A DNA stretch of 45,473 nt from Gammaproteobacteria bacterium (GCA_011374975.1 DRNU01000226.1:1-45473); one strand, 5' to 3'. Positions 18,913 through 26,781 are shown, counted from the first letter of the stretch. Numbers and translations: made by a program. The notes: generated by a model not told the origin, from the sequence alone.

Positions 18913-19731
18913 CTACTCTACCGCTCCCCGGCGCACCGCTCTGTGAAAAACAGAGACGGCATACTCAACAATTTCCCGGGCATGTTCATTCTTCAGGCGA
19001 TATACAGATTCTCCCTCGGCACTCACCTCGGTCGAAATTACCTGTGCTCCTATTTTTCGGCCGCTTTCAGTATCCCGTATCGTGACAAACGAAACGACAA
19101 CGTAGGTACCGCCAGAGGAAATACCGGGCAAGAAATTCGAATGCCAGCCGTCGGCTGTAAAGCGGGTAATTTCAACACTCATGTCCAGCTTGCCAGGCAA
19201 GCCCGGATCTGAACCGAACCGTTTCAGCTGATTGTTAACGTAGATCGTAAAGTTTTGTGCAAGCTTGTCTCCCGATTCAACTCCCGGTGCTGTTACGGAC
19301 CCGAGCTTCAATTCATGGAACTCATCAGACGGGTTATACAGCGCGGGTCCGGTTCGTCGTGCCAGTGGTTTGTCGTCGCATTCCACCCGGCCCTCGACAT
19401 AGGGTGTCGTCACTGATTCCGGGTACACCACACCAACGGAGTACGCCATATAGGCACCTTCAACCTGTTGCTTCCTTGGGGTACTCGAATAGCTGCTCTC
19501 ACCGCACAGCTCTGCAGCACGCCTGTGCCAGAGAGCCATAACATTTTCGACATCTTCGTTCCCGATTCCATTGAACCTGAGAAAGTAAACACCATCGCTG
19601 ATGCGCTTTTCGCTGTAACCGGAATCACTTCCTCGTTCTATACTTGCCTTATAGGTCGATGTACAAGCACCTATGGAAAACGCAATCGCGCCAAATCCGA
19701 GAATTGACCACAATTTCAAGCTGCCCAACAT
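18913..19731 (-). CDS. Putative lipoprotein, CC0125/CC1285-like
   Basis: A 272-residue protein with a lipoprotein signal: basic start, hydrophobic run, and lipobox SIGAC with Cys23. The mature N-terminus has SGYSEKRISDGVYFLRFNGI and a later MALWHRRAAELCGESSY, which match the CC0125/CC1285 family pattern (gYse.r..dg.y.v.F.Gng...ve...l.RaAEl). The rest is beta-rich (SGGTYVVVSFVTIRDTESGR). Function unknown; likely outer-membrane anchored. ATG 19731 has GGGAGAG directly upstream. It lies between the two direct repeats, so it may have arrived with the islet. Confidence 0.7.
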   Translation of the reverse strand: MLGSLKLWSILGFGAIAFSIGACTSTYKASIERGSDSGYSEKRISDGVYFLRFNGIGNEDVENVMALWHRRAAELCGESSYSSTPRKQQVEGAYMAYSVGVVYPESVTTPYVEGRVECDDKPLARRTGPALYNPSDEFHELKLGSVTAPGVESGDKLAQNFTIYVNNQLKRFGSDPGLPGKLDMSVEITRFTADGWHSNFLPGISSGGTYVVVSFVTIRDTESGRKIGAQVISTEVSAEGESVYRLKNEHAREIVEYAVSVFHRAVRRGAVE

Positions 19732-19830
19732 CTCTCTCCCATAACCATGCCAATTTGTGGCCAGAGTAAAAATACCGGAATTTTTACTGCCCTGTTATCT
19801 CAAAAGCTGCGTTAACGGGTAAAAGGGCCG

Positions 19831-19885
19831 GCGGGGAAATCGGTCGGACACGCCGGTCGTAGACGACTAACCCTTATCCAGCCTG
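19831..19885 (+). repeat. Direct repeat, copy 2 (overlaps the 3' end of brnA)
   Basis: Diverged second copy of the sequence at 18556-18610. Its right part encodes, on the minus strand, the last four residues and stop of BrnA. Both copies sit at gene 3' ends, which is where integration or recombination scars are often found. Confidence 0.6.
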
Positions 19886-20122
19886 CTTTAATTCTTCCCG
19901 AATAACCTTACGTAACGCATCTTCCAATGATTTATCGTGTGCCTTGATGTGCTCACGCAAGGCATCATTTATAAGGGTCTGATAATTCCCGCCCCCTGCG
20001 GAATGTACCAGTCCCTTGAAGTGCTCGATAATGTCAGCATCCAGACGAATGGTGATACGCACCTTGTTCGGGTCCGGTTTGACTACCGCGCCACGTTTTC
20101 CTTTACTGAAATCTTCACTCAT
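19874..20122 (-). CDS. brnA: BrnA-family antitoxin
   Basis: An 82-residue antitoxin from ATG 20122. The central KVRITIRLDADIIEHFKGLV, then GGGNYQTLINDALREHI, is the ribbon-helix-helix-type domain of BrnA; the strand KVRITIRLD contacts DNA and the helix GNYQTLINDALR forms the dimer. The C-terminal tail, which in BrnA binds the toxin, is acidic and helical here. It overlaps the brnT toxin gene by eight bases, the normal toxin-first order of brnTA. It should bind the operator in the brnT promoter and repress the pair. Confidence 0.85.
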   Translation of the reverse strand: MSEDFSKGKRGAVVKPDPNKVRITIRLDADIIEHFKGLVHSAGGGNYQTLINDALREHIKAHDKSLEDALRKVIREELKQAG

Positions 20123-20396
20123 GATCCAGGCCTTGATAATACTGGCGGGTTTGACAGCGACCCGCTTTCCGGGCAGAAATAATGCGAATGCAATCCTCAT
20201 CACGTTCGGCATGAACAATGAAGAGAACATTTACATCCGGCCCTAATCCCAATGTTTTGAACCGCTGTTCCGGATGATCACGATCTTCAATCGTGAGCGC
20301 ATTTTCGTCTTCTAAAGCAATCACCGCATCAGCGAAATCGACCCCGTGTTTGCGGAGATTTTCGGAAGCCTTCCATGGATCCCATTCAAATTTCAT
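20115..20396 (-). CDS. brnT: BrnT-family ribonuclease toxin
   Basis: A 93-residue toxin from ATG 20396. It has FEWDPWKASENLRKHGVDFADA and later RFKTLGLG, LFIVHAERD and IRIISARKA, the order of the BrnT family (F.WD..K...N..KHGV.F..A, ...R...G......V...R....RIISARkA). BrnT is a RelE-like ribonuclease that blocks translation and is neutralised by BrnA. The His-Asp region and the Arg of ISAR are present, so it should be active. A longer open frame to 20489 is rejected because the family starts at MKFEWD. Located in the accessory islet. Confidence 0.87.
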   Translation of the reverse strand: MKFEWDPWKASENLRKHGVDFADAVIALEDENALTIEDRDHPEQRFKTLGLGPDVNVLFIVHAERDEDCIRIISARKAGRCQTRQYYQGLDHE

Positions 20397-20402
20397 TGGC
20401 CA

Positions 20403-20431
20403 AGTGTATGTACATTTCGTGTACACGTCAA
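20403..20431 (-). promoter_or_regulatory. Promoter and operator of brnTA
   Basis: On the minus strand TTGACG (20431-20426) and TACACT (20408-20403) are separated by exactly 17 bases. That spacer, 20425-20409, begins and ends with the palindrome TGTACA. Two copies of a self-palindromic hexamer filling the spacer is a likely BrnA operator; occupancy would block RNA polymerase. Confidence 0.65.
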
Positions 20432-20642
20432 CAGAAATAGAAACAAGTGGTAAAAGGGACAGAGGGTCTGATAAACGCTCCTCAGCCATTTTTCCTGATG
20501 TAAAACAATTGGTTTTCGCAGAGCCGCCAGGATCGCCAAGAATGAGCAGACTTACTCTGTGAGGCGGTTGACTGTGCGGCTGATTCCGTTCTTCATCAAG
20601 GACTCACTGAAATTCAGCAGGTAACCTAATGCCGGTAAGGCG

Positions 20643-20649
20643 AAGGAGG
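20643..20649 (+). promoter_or_regulatory. Strong Shine-Dalgarno sequence that points to a CTG start
   Basis: AAGGAGG is a full-length match to the anti-Shine-Dalgarno sequence. Six bases further lies CTG (20656), in frame with the unknown ORF that runs to 21156. The ORF's GTG (20677) and ATG (20707) have no such site. Confidence 0.45.
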
Positions 20650-20655
20650 TGAAAA

Positions 20656-21156
20656 CTGAGACTGAAAACCCAACAGGTGGGTCAAATAATTTTGTCCGTT
20701 GACACAATGAATTGCACTCTTGTTGACGGGACGCATACAAGCATCAAGGTCAAACTGGCCCTGACCAGCAACGATAGCGCAATCATTCGCCAGTGGACCC
20801 TGGATTGCAGCGGTATTGCGTATAAATCAATACGGGATGTACAGCGAGACCTGGATACGGGGTGGCTGCAAACGATGTTTGACGACTATGCTATCGAGTT
20901 TCAGGACGGTGATGATGAAACGAGGGGGCTGCATTTTGTTTATCCCAGCCGGCACTATGTGCCGCGGCATGTGCTTGGGTTTATTGATTTTTTAAAGAAT
21001 TTAAACCGGAAGCATAGTAGAAGGATTTTCAAAAAGAGGAAGAACGTCCTCGGTGATCACGAGAACATATATGGCACACTATTCGTGACGACCTACATTA
21101 GGCTTTTCGCCTTGGCAGAAGTGACACTTGAGTTTGCCTCGTCACTTTGCCCATAG
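20656..21156 (+). CDS. Unknown protein in the accessory islet
   Basis: Not recognised. About 166 residues if it starts at CTG 20656 behind an AAGGAGG site; 159 from GTG 20677; 149 from ATG 20707. The sequence is soluble and mixed, with CTLVDGTHTSIKVKLALTSN, DDYAIEFQDGDDETRGLHFV and the very basic NRKHSRRIFKKRKNVLG near residue 120. The C-terminus ends close to the right-hand dispersed repeat and may be cut short. Base composition is lower in GC than the flanking core genes, as in the rest of the islet. Confidence 0.45.
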   Translation: MRLKTQQVGQIILSVDTMNCTLVDGTHTSIKVKLALTSNDSAIIRQWTLDCSGIAYKSIRDVQRDLDTGWLQTMFDDYAIEFQDGDDETRGLHFVYPSRHYVPRHVLGFIDFLKNLNRKHSRRIFKKRKNVLGDHENIYGTLFVTTYIRLFALAEVTLEFASSLCP

Positions 21157-21204
21157 ACCCCTCCCGGCATCCTCACGATGACGGTATAGCGGTTCAGGAA
21201 AATT

Positions 21205-21232
21205 CTGGATCCAGGCATGCGCCGGGATGACG
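21205..21232 (-). repeat. Dispersed repeat, right copy
   Basis: Reverse-complement partner of 18855-18882 (about 25 of 28 bases shared). Further CCGGGATG fragments at 21239-21246 and a CGGCATCC at 21165-21172 suggest more than one degenerate unit here. It marks the right edge of the accessory islet, just before the oxidoreductase operon ends. Confidence 0.65.
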
Positions 21233-21248
21233 GTACATGCCGGGATGT

Positions 21249-22943
21249 TTACACTTCATCCCGCATCACAATATAACCACTGGGGCATTCCCGCGCGCAC
21301 AGCCCGCAGCCCTTGCAGTAGCCATAGTCGAACACGTAGTGTGAACCATCAGCCGCAACGTCCTGTGTTTTCAGCACCGCAACATCAGGACACAGGGTCC
21401 AGCAGTTGTCGCAGGCCAGGCAGTTGCCGCAGGAGAAGCAGCGTTGCCCCTCGCCTGTTGCCTGTTTGTGTGTCAGGCCGCTTTCGATTTCGTCGAAGCC
21501 GCTGCGTTTTGCCACGTCGAGCAATTGCACTTCTGGTCTTGGCGCCGGTTCGTAGTAGTTCAGGTTGAGCTGTTCAAGGGGAATCGGCGTGGTTTTGTTC
21601 TCCGGCACCTCGCCGGCTTCTTCCCTGAGCATATGATCGATGGCCAGGGCGGCGCGACGTCCGTCGCCGACGGCTTCGCTGACGGTACCGCGGTCGCCGC
21701 GCGCATCGCCGCCGCTGAACAGTTTCGGCTGGTCGGGGAACTGGCCCCAGTCATCAACCCGGAAGTAGGAGCGCTGGCCGAGCAATGCCCTGATACCGTC
21801 GGGATCAACGACCTGCCCGATAGCGGGAATCACCTGCTCGACGTGCAGCATGGATTCGGTGCCTTCGAAGGCCACGCGTTTCAGGCGGCCGTTGGCGTCG
21901 GCCAGTTTTTTCATGTGTACCAGTTCCAGGCCGACCACCTGTTCGCCGCGCAGGATCAGGCGCTGCACGCCTCGGTGTTCGTGGATGGTAACGCCCTCTT
22001 CCAGACCCTGTTCGATCTCGCGCAGTATCGCGGGCATGGCATCCTGTGCCGGTACGCCGGGGCCGGGAATGGCCTTGTGCGAGATAATGTGCACTTCCGG
22101 CACGCCCGCCAGTTTCAGTACCCGGGCGAGGTCGATGGCGGTGTTGCCGGCGCCGACGATGGCGACGCTGGACCAGCAGGGTATGACGCCCACGTCCATC
22201 CATTCTTTCAGCAATGAAAGGCCGACGTGCAGGTCGCGCGGTGTTGCGCCGTCGATGCTCCACTCGCGGCTGCGTTGAGTGCCTACACCGAGAAACACGG
22301 CACTGAAGCTGGCCTGCAGTTCTTCCAGGGAGAAGTCGCGCCCCAGGCGCTGACCGGGCATGAAGCGGATGCCGTTTGCCAGCAGGCGGTCGAGTTCGTT
22401 CTCCACGACTTTGGACGGCAGGCGGTACGGTGGGATGGCGCTGCGCAGCAGGCCACCGGCCACCGGCAGTGCCTCGAACAGTTGCACCCGGTAGCCGCGC
22501 TGCGCCAGGTGGTAGGCGGCCGAGCAGCCGGCCGGGCCGGAGCCGACCACGGCGATTTCGGGTGCGGTATCGGGTACCTGCACCTGCGGGTAGGCCCAGC
22601 CTTCCTGCAGCGCCATGTCACCGAGAAAACGTTCCACGTGATGGATGGCGATAGCTTCGTCATAGCCGCCCCGGTTGCAGGCAGTCTCGCAAGGGTGATG
22701 GCAGACGCGCCCGGTGATGGCCGGCAGGGGGTTGGCGGTGATCAGGTTTTCCCAGGCCTCGCGGAAGCGTTCTTCTTCAACCAGTGCAAGCCAGGCCTGT
22801 GCATCCTCGCCCGCCGGGCAGGCGCTGTGACAGGGGGCCGCCGCGTGCAGGTGGTCCGGTCGTTGCACCCGCCATGAACCGGTGTCGAACTGCAGTGATG
22901 TGCCGGGGCGGGCGAAGCTGCCACGGGTGATTTTTACGCCCAT
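21249..22943 (-). CDS. GltD-like NAD(P)H flavoprotein fused to a two-cluster ferredoxin domain (2-oxoacid oxidoreductase electron-transfer subunit)
   Basis: A 564-residue fusion. The N-terminal helical Fe-S domain (about 35-105) has CHSACPAGEDAQAW and GRVCHHPCETACNRG. The FAD domain follows with IAVVGSGPAGCSAAYHLAQRG, then the NAD(P) domain with SSVAIVGAGNTAIDLARVLK, and FSGGDARGDRGTVSEAVGDG, the pattern of the glutamate synthase small subunit GltD. The C-terminus (about 500-560) is a 2[4Fe-4S] ferredoxin: CFSCGNCLACDNCWTLCP and YCKGCGLCARECPSG. As the last gene of the porG-A-B operon it should replace the usual delta ferredoxin and link 2-oxoacid oxidation to NAD(P)H. It overlaps porB by ten bases. 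Confidence 0.85.
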   Translation of the reverse strand: MGVKITRGSFARPGTSLQFDTGSWRVQRPDHLHAAAPCHSACPAGEDAQAWLALVEEERFREAWENLITANPLPAITGRVCHHPCETACNRGGYDEAIAIHHVERFLGDMALQEGWAYPQVQVPDTAPEIAVVGSGPAGCSAAYHLAQRGYRVQLFEALPVAGGLLRSAIPPYRLPSKVVENELDRLLANGIRFMPGQRLGRDFSLEELQASFSAVFLGVGTQRSREWSIDGATPRDLHVGLSLLKEWMDVGVIPCWSSVAIVGAGNTAIDLARVLKLAGVPEVHIISHKAIPGPGVPAQDAMPAILREIEQGLEEGVTIHEHRGVQRLILRGEQVVGLELVHMKKLADANGRLKRVAFEGTESMLHVEQVIPAIGQVVDPDGIRALLGQRSYFRVDDWGQFPDQPKLFSGGDARGDRGTVSEAVGDGRRAALAIDHMLREEAGEVPENKTTPIPLEQLNLNYYEPAPRPEVQLLDVAKRSGFDEIESGLTHKQATGEGQRCFSCGNCLACDNCWTLCPDVAVLKTQDVAADGSHYVFDYGYCKGCGLCARECPSGYIVMRDEV

Positions 22944-23929
22944 CGCATGCCTCCGCGCCGTACGGTGTCGGCACCTTCGCTGTCCAGTGCATCGATTTTC
23001 TCTTCGCCGCGCAGGCCGTACAGTTCGATGTTGTGGTCCGCCAGCGCCTGTAAGTGCTCCAGTTCTTCTTTGGCCCGTGAGCTGTCCGCGAACAGGTGAC
23101 GGAAGCGCGACTGCAGGCCCAGGTAATCGGTGACCGGGCGCAGTTTGCGGATCGGCATCGCGCCGGCCACACCGCCGCGTTCCAGTTCGATGACCGGGAA
23201 CAACCCGGTCTGCACGGCCAGGCGTGCAATCTCGATGGTCAGCGCGCCGTCATGTCCCCAGCCCAGCGGACAGGGGGTATGGATATGCAGGAAGGTCGGG
23301 CCGTCGATGGCCAGCGCGCGGCGCACCTTTTTGTGGATGTCCGACGGGTAGGCCACCGAGGCGGTGGCCGCGTAAGGGATGTGGTGCGCGGCGACGATAG
23401 AGACGATGTCTTTTTTCATGTGCCGCTTGCCCATGCTCTCGCGGCCTGCCGGCGAGGTGGTGGTGGCCGCGGCGTGCGGTGTCGAGCTGGAACGCTGGAT
23501 GCCGGTGTTCATGTAGGCTTCGTTGTCGAAACACACGTACAGCACATTATGGCCGCGCTCCAGCATACCCGACAGCGCCTGGAAGCCGATATCGAAGGTG
23601 CCGCCGTCGCCGCCCATGGCGATCACCCGGGTGGATTTGCCCTGCGCCTTCATGGCCGCTTCCATACCGGCGCCGATGGCCGCCGCGTTGGCGAACAGGG
23701 AGTGCATCCAGGGCACCCGCCACGCCGAGTCCGGCCAGGCGGTGGTAAACACTTCCAGGCAGCCGGTGGCGTTGGCGTACATGACATCCGGCCCGGCGGA
23801 TTCAGTGACCAGACGCGCGGCCAGTGCCTCGCCGCAACCGAGGCAGGCGCGGTGCCCGGCCTCGAAGCCGCTGAAGCGCGGTTGCGAACGCCGCAGGTCG
23901 GTGAGCGGGATGTTTACTTCCTGTGTCAT
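22934..23929 (-). CDS. porB: 2-oxoacid:acceptor oxidoreductase, beta subunit (PorB-like)
   Basis: A 331-residue thiamine-diphosphate subunit. The TPP/Mg motif is GGDGGTFDIGFQALSG, then DNEAYMNTG; the cluster Cys are seen in ACLGCGEALAARL and ANATGCLEVF. In the pyruvate:ferredoxin oxidoreductase family the beta subunit binds TPP and the proximal [4Fe-4S] cluster. The sequence NTGIQRSSSTPHAAATTTSP is typical of pyruvate-type enzymes. It starts inside the porA stop (ATGA) and overlaps the fused subunit gene by ten bases. Substrate is probably pyruvate or a related 2-oxoacid; aromatic 2-oxoacids (phenylglyoxylate) are the main alternative. Confidence 0.87.
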   Translation of the reverse strand: MTQEVNIPLTDLRRSQPRFSGFEAGHRACLGCGEALAARLVTESAGPDVMYANATGCLEVFTTAWPDSAWRVPWMHSLFANAAAIGAGMEAAMKAQGKSTRVIAMGGDGGTFDIGFQALSGMLERGHNVLYVCFDNEAYMNTGIQRSSSTPHAAATTTSPAGRESMGKRHMKKDIVSIVAAHHIPYAATASVAYPSDIHKKVRRALAIDGPTFLHIHTPCPLGWGHDGALTIEIARLAVQTGLFPVIELERGGVAGAMPIRKLRPVTDYLGLQSRFRHLFADSSRAKEELEHLQALADHNIELYGLRGEEKIDALDSEGADTVRRGGMRWA

Positions 23930-25098
23930 GAGGTCTCCGCGGGCAGTTTGCCGGTATCGAGGTCGAGGATATCGAAGCCTGTGCCCCGGCCCTTGGCGAT
24001 GGCGTCGAGCAGGTGCGTATAAATTTCCAGCGGCACGTCGCGGCCGCCCAGGCCCACGGCAAAATTAAATATCTGCGGCGGGTTGTCCATCACACCCAAC
24101 GCTGCACGCACCTCGGTGCCGACAATGCCACCGGCACCCGGTGACAGGGCGCGTTCAAGTACAATCAGGCGTTCGAGTCCCTGGCAGGCATCGCGCAGCG
24201 CCTGCTCCGGGAAGGGGCGGAACGCGCGCAGGGTGATCAGGCGTGCCGGTGCAGCATCACCCTGCTCTTCTATGGCTTCCTGCAGTGTCCCTGCAATGGA
24301 ACCCAGGGTAAGGATCCCGGTCGCGGCATCGTCCGGCCCTTCGCAACGCAACAGGCCGCCGGTGTCGCGCCCGCTGATTGCCAGCCAGTCGCTTTGGGCC
24401 TGGACGATGGCAGCGGTGGCATCCAGCAGTGCCTGATGATGATCCTGGCGGGTCTCGGTAAAGTACTCCGGCGAGACCAGGGTGCCGACACTGAGCGGGT
24501 TGGCCGGGTCCAGGCGGCGTGCAAAGCTGAACGCCGGCAGAAACTCATCGACCTGTTGCTGGTCCGGCAGATCCAGAACTTCCAGTGTATGGGTCAGGGT
24601 GAAACCGTCGACGCACACCATCACCGGCAGTTCACACTGCTCGGCGATGCGGAACGCCTGGATGGTGGTATCGATAGCTTCCTGGTTATCGGCGCAATAC
24701 AGCTGTATCCAGCCGGCATCGCGCACCGCCATGGAGTCCTGCTGGTCGTTCCAGATCGACAGCGGCGCCGATACCGCGCGGTTGGCGCAGGTCAGCACCA
24801 GCGGGATGCGCAGCCCGGCGATATTGAACAGCACTTCGCTCATCAACAGGATGCCCTGCGAAGAAGATGCCGTGTAGGCGCGGGAACCGGCAGCCACGGC
24901 GCCGAGTGCCACGGAGGCCGCGGAGAACTCGCTTTCCACGCTGACCAGTTCGCACTCCAGCACGCCGTCCGCCACCAGCTTGGACAGGTTTTCCACGATA
25001 TGGGTCTGCGGGGTGATCGGGTAAGCGGAAACGACCTGTGGCCGGCACAGGCTGACGGCGCGGGCGATGGCCTGCGAGCCTTCAAGCGCGTGCTGCAT
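23926..25098 (-). CDS. porA: 2-oxoacid:acceptor oxidoreductase, alpha subunit (PorA-like)
   Basis: A 390-residue subunit with VVSAYPITPQTHIVENLSKL, VSVESEFSAASVALGAVAAG, then SRAYTASSSQGILLMSE, the standard N-terminus of PorA with the substrate- and CoA-binding loop. VLERALSPGAGGIVGTEVRA is the typical C-terminal domain. It pairs with PorB to form the active site. The length fits a free alpha subunit, not a fused single-chain enzyme. It overlaps the gamma gene by 17 bases and porB by four, so translation is coupled. Confidence 0.88.
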   Translation of the reverse strand: MQHALEGSQAIARAVSLCRPQVVSAYPITPQTHIVENLSKLVADGVLECELVSVESEFSAASVALGAVAAGSRAYTASSSQGILLMSEVLFNIAGLRIPLVLTCANRAVSAPLSIWNDQQDSMAVRDAGWIQLYCADNQEAIDTTIQAFRIAEQCELPVMVCVDGFTLTHTLEVLDLPDQQQVDEFLPAFSFARRLDPANPLSVGTLVSPEYFTETRQDHHQALLDATAAIVQAQSDWLAISGRDTGGLLRCEGPDDAATGILTLGSIAGTLQEAIEEQGDAAPARLITLRAFRPFPEQALRDACQGLERLIVLERALSPGAGGIVGTEVRAALGVMDNPPQIFNFAVGLGGRDVPLEIYTHLLDAIAKGRGTGFDILDLDTGKLPAETS

Positions 25099-25657
25099 GG
25101 TCGCCCTCCTGCCAGCGCCCGGCCGGCACCATGCCGGCAGCGCGTTCCACCAGCCGGGTGTTGCGCTCCAGCATATCGCCCTTGAAACGTTCCGCCAGCG
25201 CCTTGACCAGCGCCTGTTGCGGCAACAGTTCGGTGAGCGCCAGGAAAGCGGCCAGCAGCGCGGTGTTGGGGACCGGCCGGCCGAGTGTCTCGTTTGCCAG
25301 TTTTGAAGCCGGCAGGGTGATCAGCTCGTGCCCGGTCGTGATGTCCAGTTCATCGGGTGTGCGGTTGGAGTTCACCAGGATGCCGCCGCCCGTGTGCAGG
25401 CCGTCGAGCACACCGGGAACGTGCAGCAGAGCCTCATCCTGGATAATCAGGAATGCCGGTTGCCTGACCTGGCAACGGCGCCGGATCGGGGTAGCGGAGA
25501 TACGCACGAACGCGGTCACCGGTGCACCGCGCCGTTCCGCGCCGAAGCTGGGGAAGGCCTGCCCGTAGCGGCCGGCCTCGAATGCGGCACCGGCCAGCAG
25601 GTAGGCCGCCACCACGTTGCCCTGTCCGCCACGCCCGTGTATGCGGATTTCAATCAT
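25082..25657 (-). CDS. porG: 2-oxoacid:acceptor oxidoreductase, gamma subunit
   Basis: A 191-residue gamma subunit, recognised by MIEIRIHGRGGQGNVVAAYL, GRYGQAFPSFGAERRGAPVT, then AFVRIS and the LVNSNRTPDEL stretch. In the four-subunit enzymes gamma helps bind CoA and holds the complex together. It is the first gene of the operon gamma-alpha-beta-flavoprotein. The 136 bases between it and the LysR gene show no clear terminator, so read-through from the regulator gene is possible. Confidence 0.87.
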   Translation of the reverse strand: MIEIRIHGRGGQGNVVAAYLLAGAAFEAGRYGQAFPSFGAERRGAPVTAFVRISATPIRRRCQVRQPAFLIIQDEALLHVPGVLDGLHTGGGILVNSNRTPDELDITTGHELITLPASKLANETLGRPVPNTALLAAFLALTELLPQQALVKALAERFKGDMLERNTRLVERAAGMVPAGRWQEGDHAARA

Positions 25658-25793
25658 GTACCGTTTCCCTGTATCCGATGTGAATGAAACACCATCAACG
25701 CTGCCGACAGGATAGACAAGTCAGGCGTGTTTTGCACATTACCCGACAGCGGCATGTCCGTCCCTGCGCCAGATCAATTCCAGGGCATGGAAA

Positions 25794-26717
25794 TCAGACC
25801 GGCAGCAGTCCGGCCCAGCGGCCGGATTCCGATACACATCTCTGGAACAGTTCGATGAAGCGTTGCTGGTAACGGCGCAGGTATTTCCCTTTCGGGTAGG
25901 CGATTTTAGTGATCTCCCAGGGGAACAGCTTGCTGAGGTCATGCATGACCAGGTCGCGATCCTGCTTCGGGGTATAAGCCAGGCTGGCGATGATACCGAC
26001 GCCCATGCCTTCGCGGACGTAGGTCTTGATCACGTCGGTATCGGAAGCGCTCAGCACGACCCGGGGTTTGAGGCCCTGTTTTGCAAAGGCATCGCTGAAG
26101 TGCCCGCGGCCGGTAAAACCGAACACGTAGGTAATGAGGGGGTAGTTGCACAGGGCTTTCAGTGTCAGGCGCTTGCGTTCCAGCAAGGGATGACCGGGCA
26201 ACGCAATGAGCGAACGGTTCCACTTGTAGCAGGGCACGGCGGTCAGCAACGGGTGTTCGGCCAGGTCCTCGGTGCAGATCGAGAAATCGACCAGGTCGTC
26301 GAGCGCCATCTCCACCAGTTGTTGCGGCGTGCCCTGGAGGATCTGCAGTTCCACTTCCGGGTAGGCCTTGTTGAAGGCATTAATGACCGGGGGCAGCACA
26401 TAGCGCGCCTGGGTGTGGGTGGTGCCAACACGCAGCACGCCGCTGGACTGCTCCACGTGGTCACGCCCCACATCGAGGATGTTGTGGGTCTCCGCCAGGG
26501 CCTTGCGGGCATACTGCACGACCTGCTCGCCCACCCCGGTCAGGCCGGTCAGGCGTTTGCCCTTGCGCACGAACAGCTGTACGCCCAGTTCGTCTTCCAT
26601 GTGCCGGATGTGCTGGGAGACGGCGGGCTGCACCAGGTGGAGTTGTTCGGCGGCGCGACTGACGCTGAAGCCACTCTCCACCAGGGCAATCAGCGAACGC
26701 AGGTTCCTCAGTTCCAT
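25794..26717 (-). CDS. CysB-like LysR-family regulator
   Basis: A 307-residue LysR regulator. The HTH is LRSLIALVESGFSVSRAAEQ then LHLVQPAVSQHIRHMEDELG. The effector domain starts LRVGTTHTQARYVLPPVINA, with YPEVELQILQGTPQQLVEMA, a close match to CysB/Cbl, the sulfur-starvation regulators that sense O-acetylserine, sulfate or APS. TTHTQARY and QGTP are the effector-pocket motifs. It is upstream of the 2-oxoacid oxidoreductase operon and divergent from a DsrC-family gene across AT-rich DNA, so either or both may be its targets. Call as CysB itself is not certain. Confidence 0.85.
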   Translation of the reverse strand: MELRNLRSLIALVESGFSVSRAAEQLHLVQPAVSQHIRHMEDELGVQLFVRKGKRLTGLTGVGEQVVQYARKALAETHNILDVGRDHVEQSSGVLRVGTTHTQARYVLPPVINAFNKAYPEVELQILQGTPQQLVEMALDDLVDFSICTEDLAEHPLLTAVPCYKWNRSLIALPGHPLLERKRLTLKALCNYPLITYVFGFTGRGHFSDAFAKQGLKPRVVLSASDTDVIKTYVREGMGVGIIASLAYTPKQDRDLVMHDLSKLFPWEITKIAYPKGKYLRRYQQRFIELFQRCVSESGRWAGLLPV

Positions 26718-26781
26718 ATCATGAATTTTTATATTAATTAATAATTGATCATTTTACATTATTTATGAACCTGACGATACT
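26718..26781. promoter_or_regulatory. AT-rich divergent promoter region of the CysB-like and DsrC-like genes
   Basis: 26718-26766 is almost all A and T, unlike the GC-rich surroundings, and contains ATTAATTAAT and TGATCA palindromes, as expected of LysR/CysB sites. On the plus strand TTTACA (26753-26758), 17 bases and GATACT (26776-26781) form a fair promoter for the DsrC-like gene. Confidence 0.5.

Noticed and set aside
20552-20740. Minus-strand ORF of 62 codons in the islet
   Set aside because: No ribosome site, no recognised family, and it overlaps the better-supported unknown ORF on the plus strand.
23096-24022. Plus-strand ORF of 308 codons
   Set aside because: Shadow of porB.
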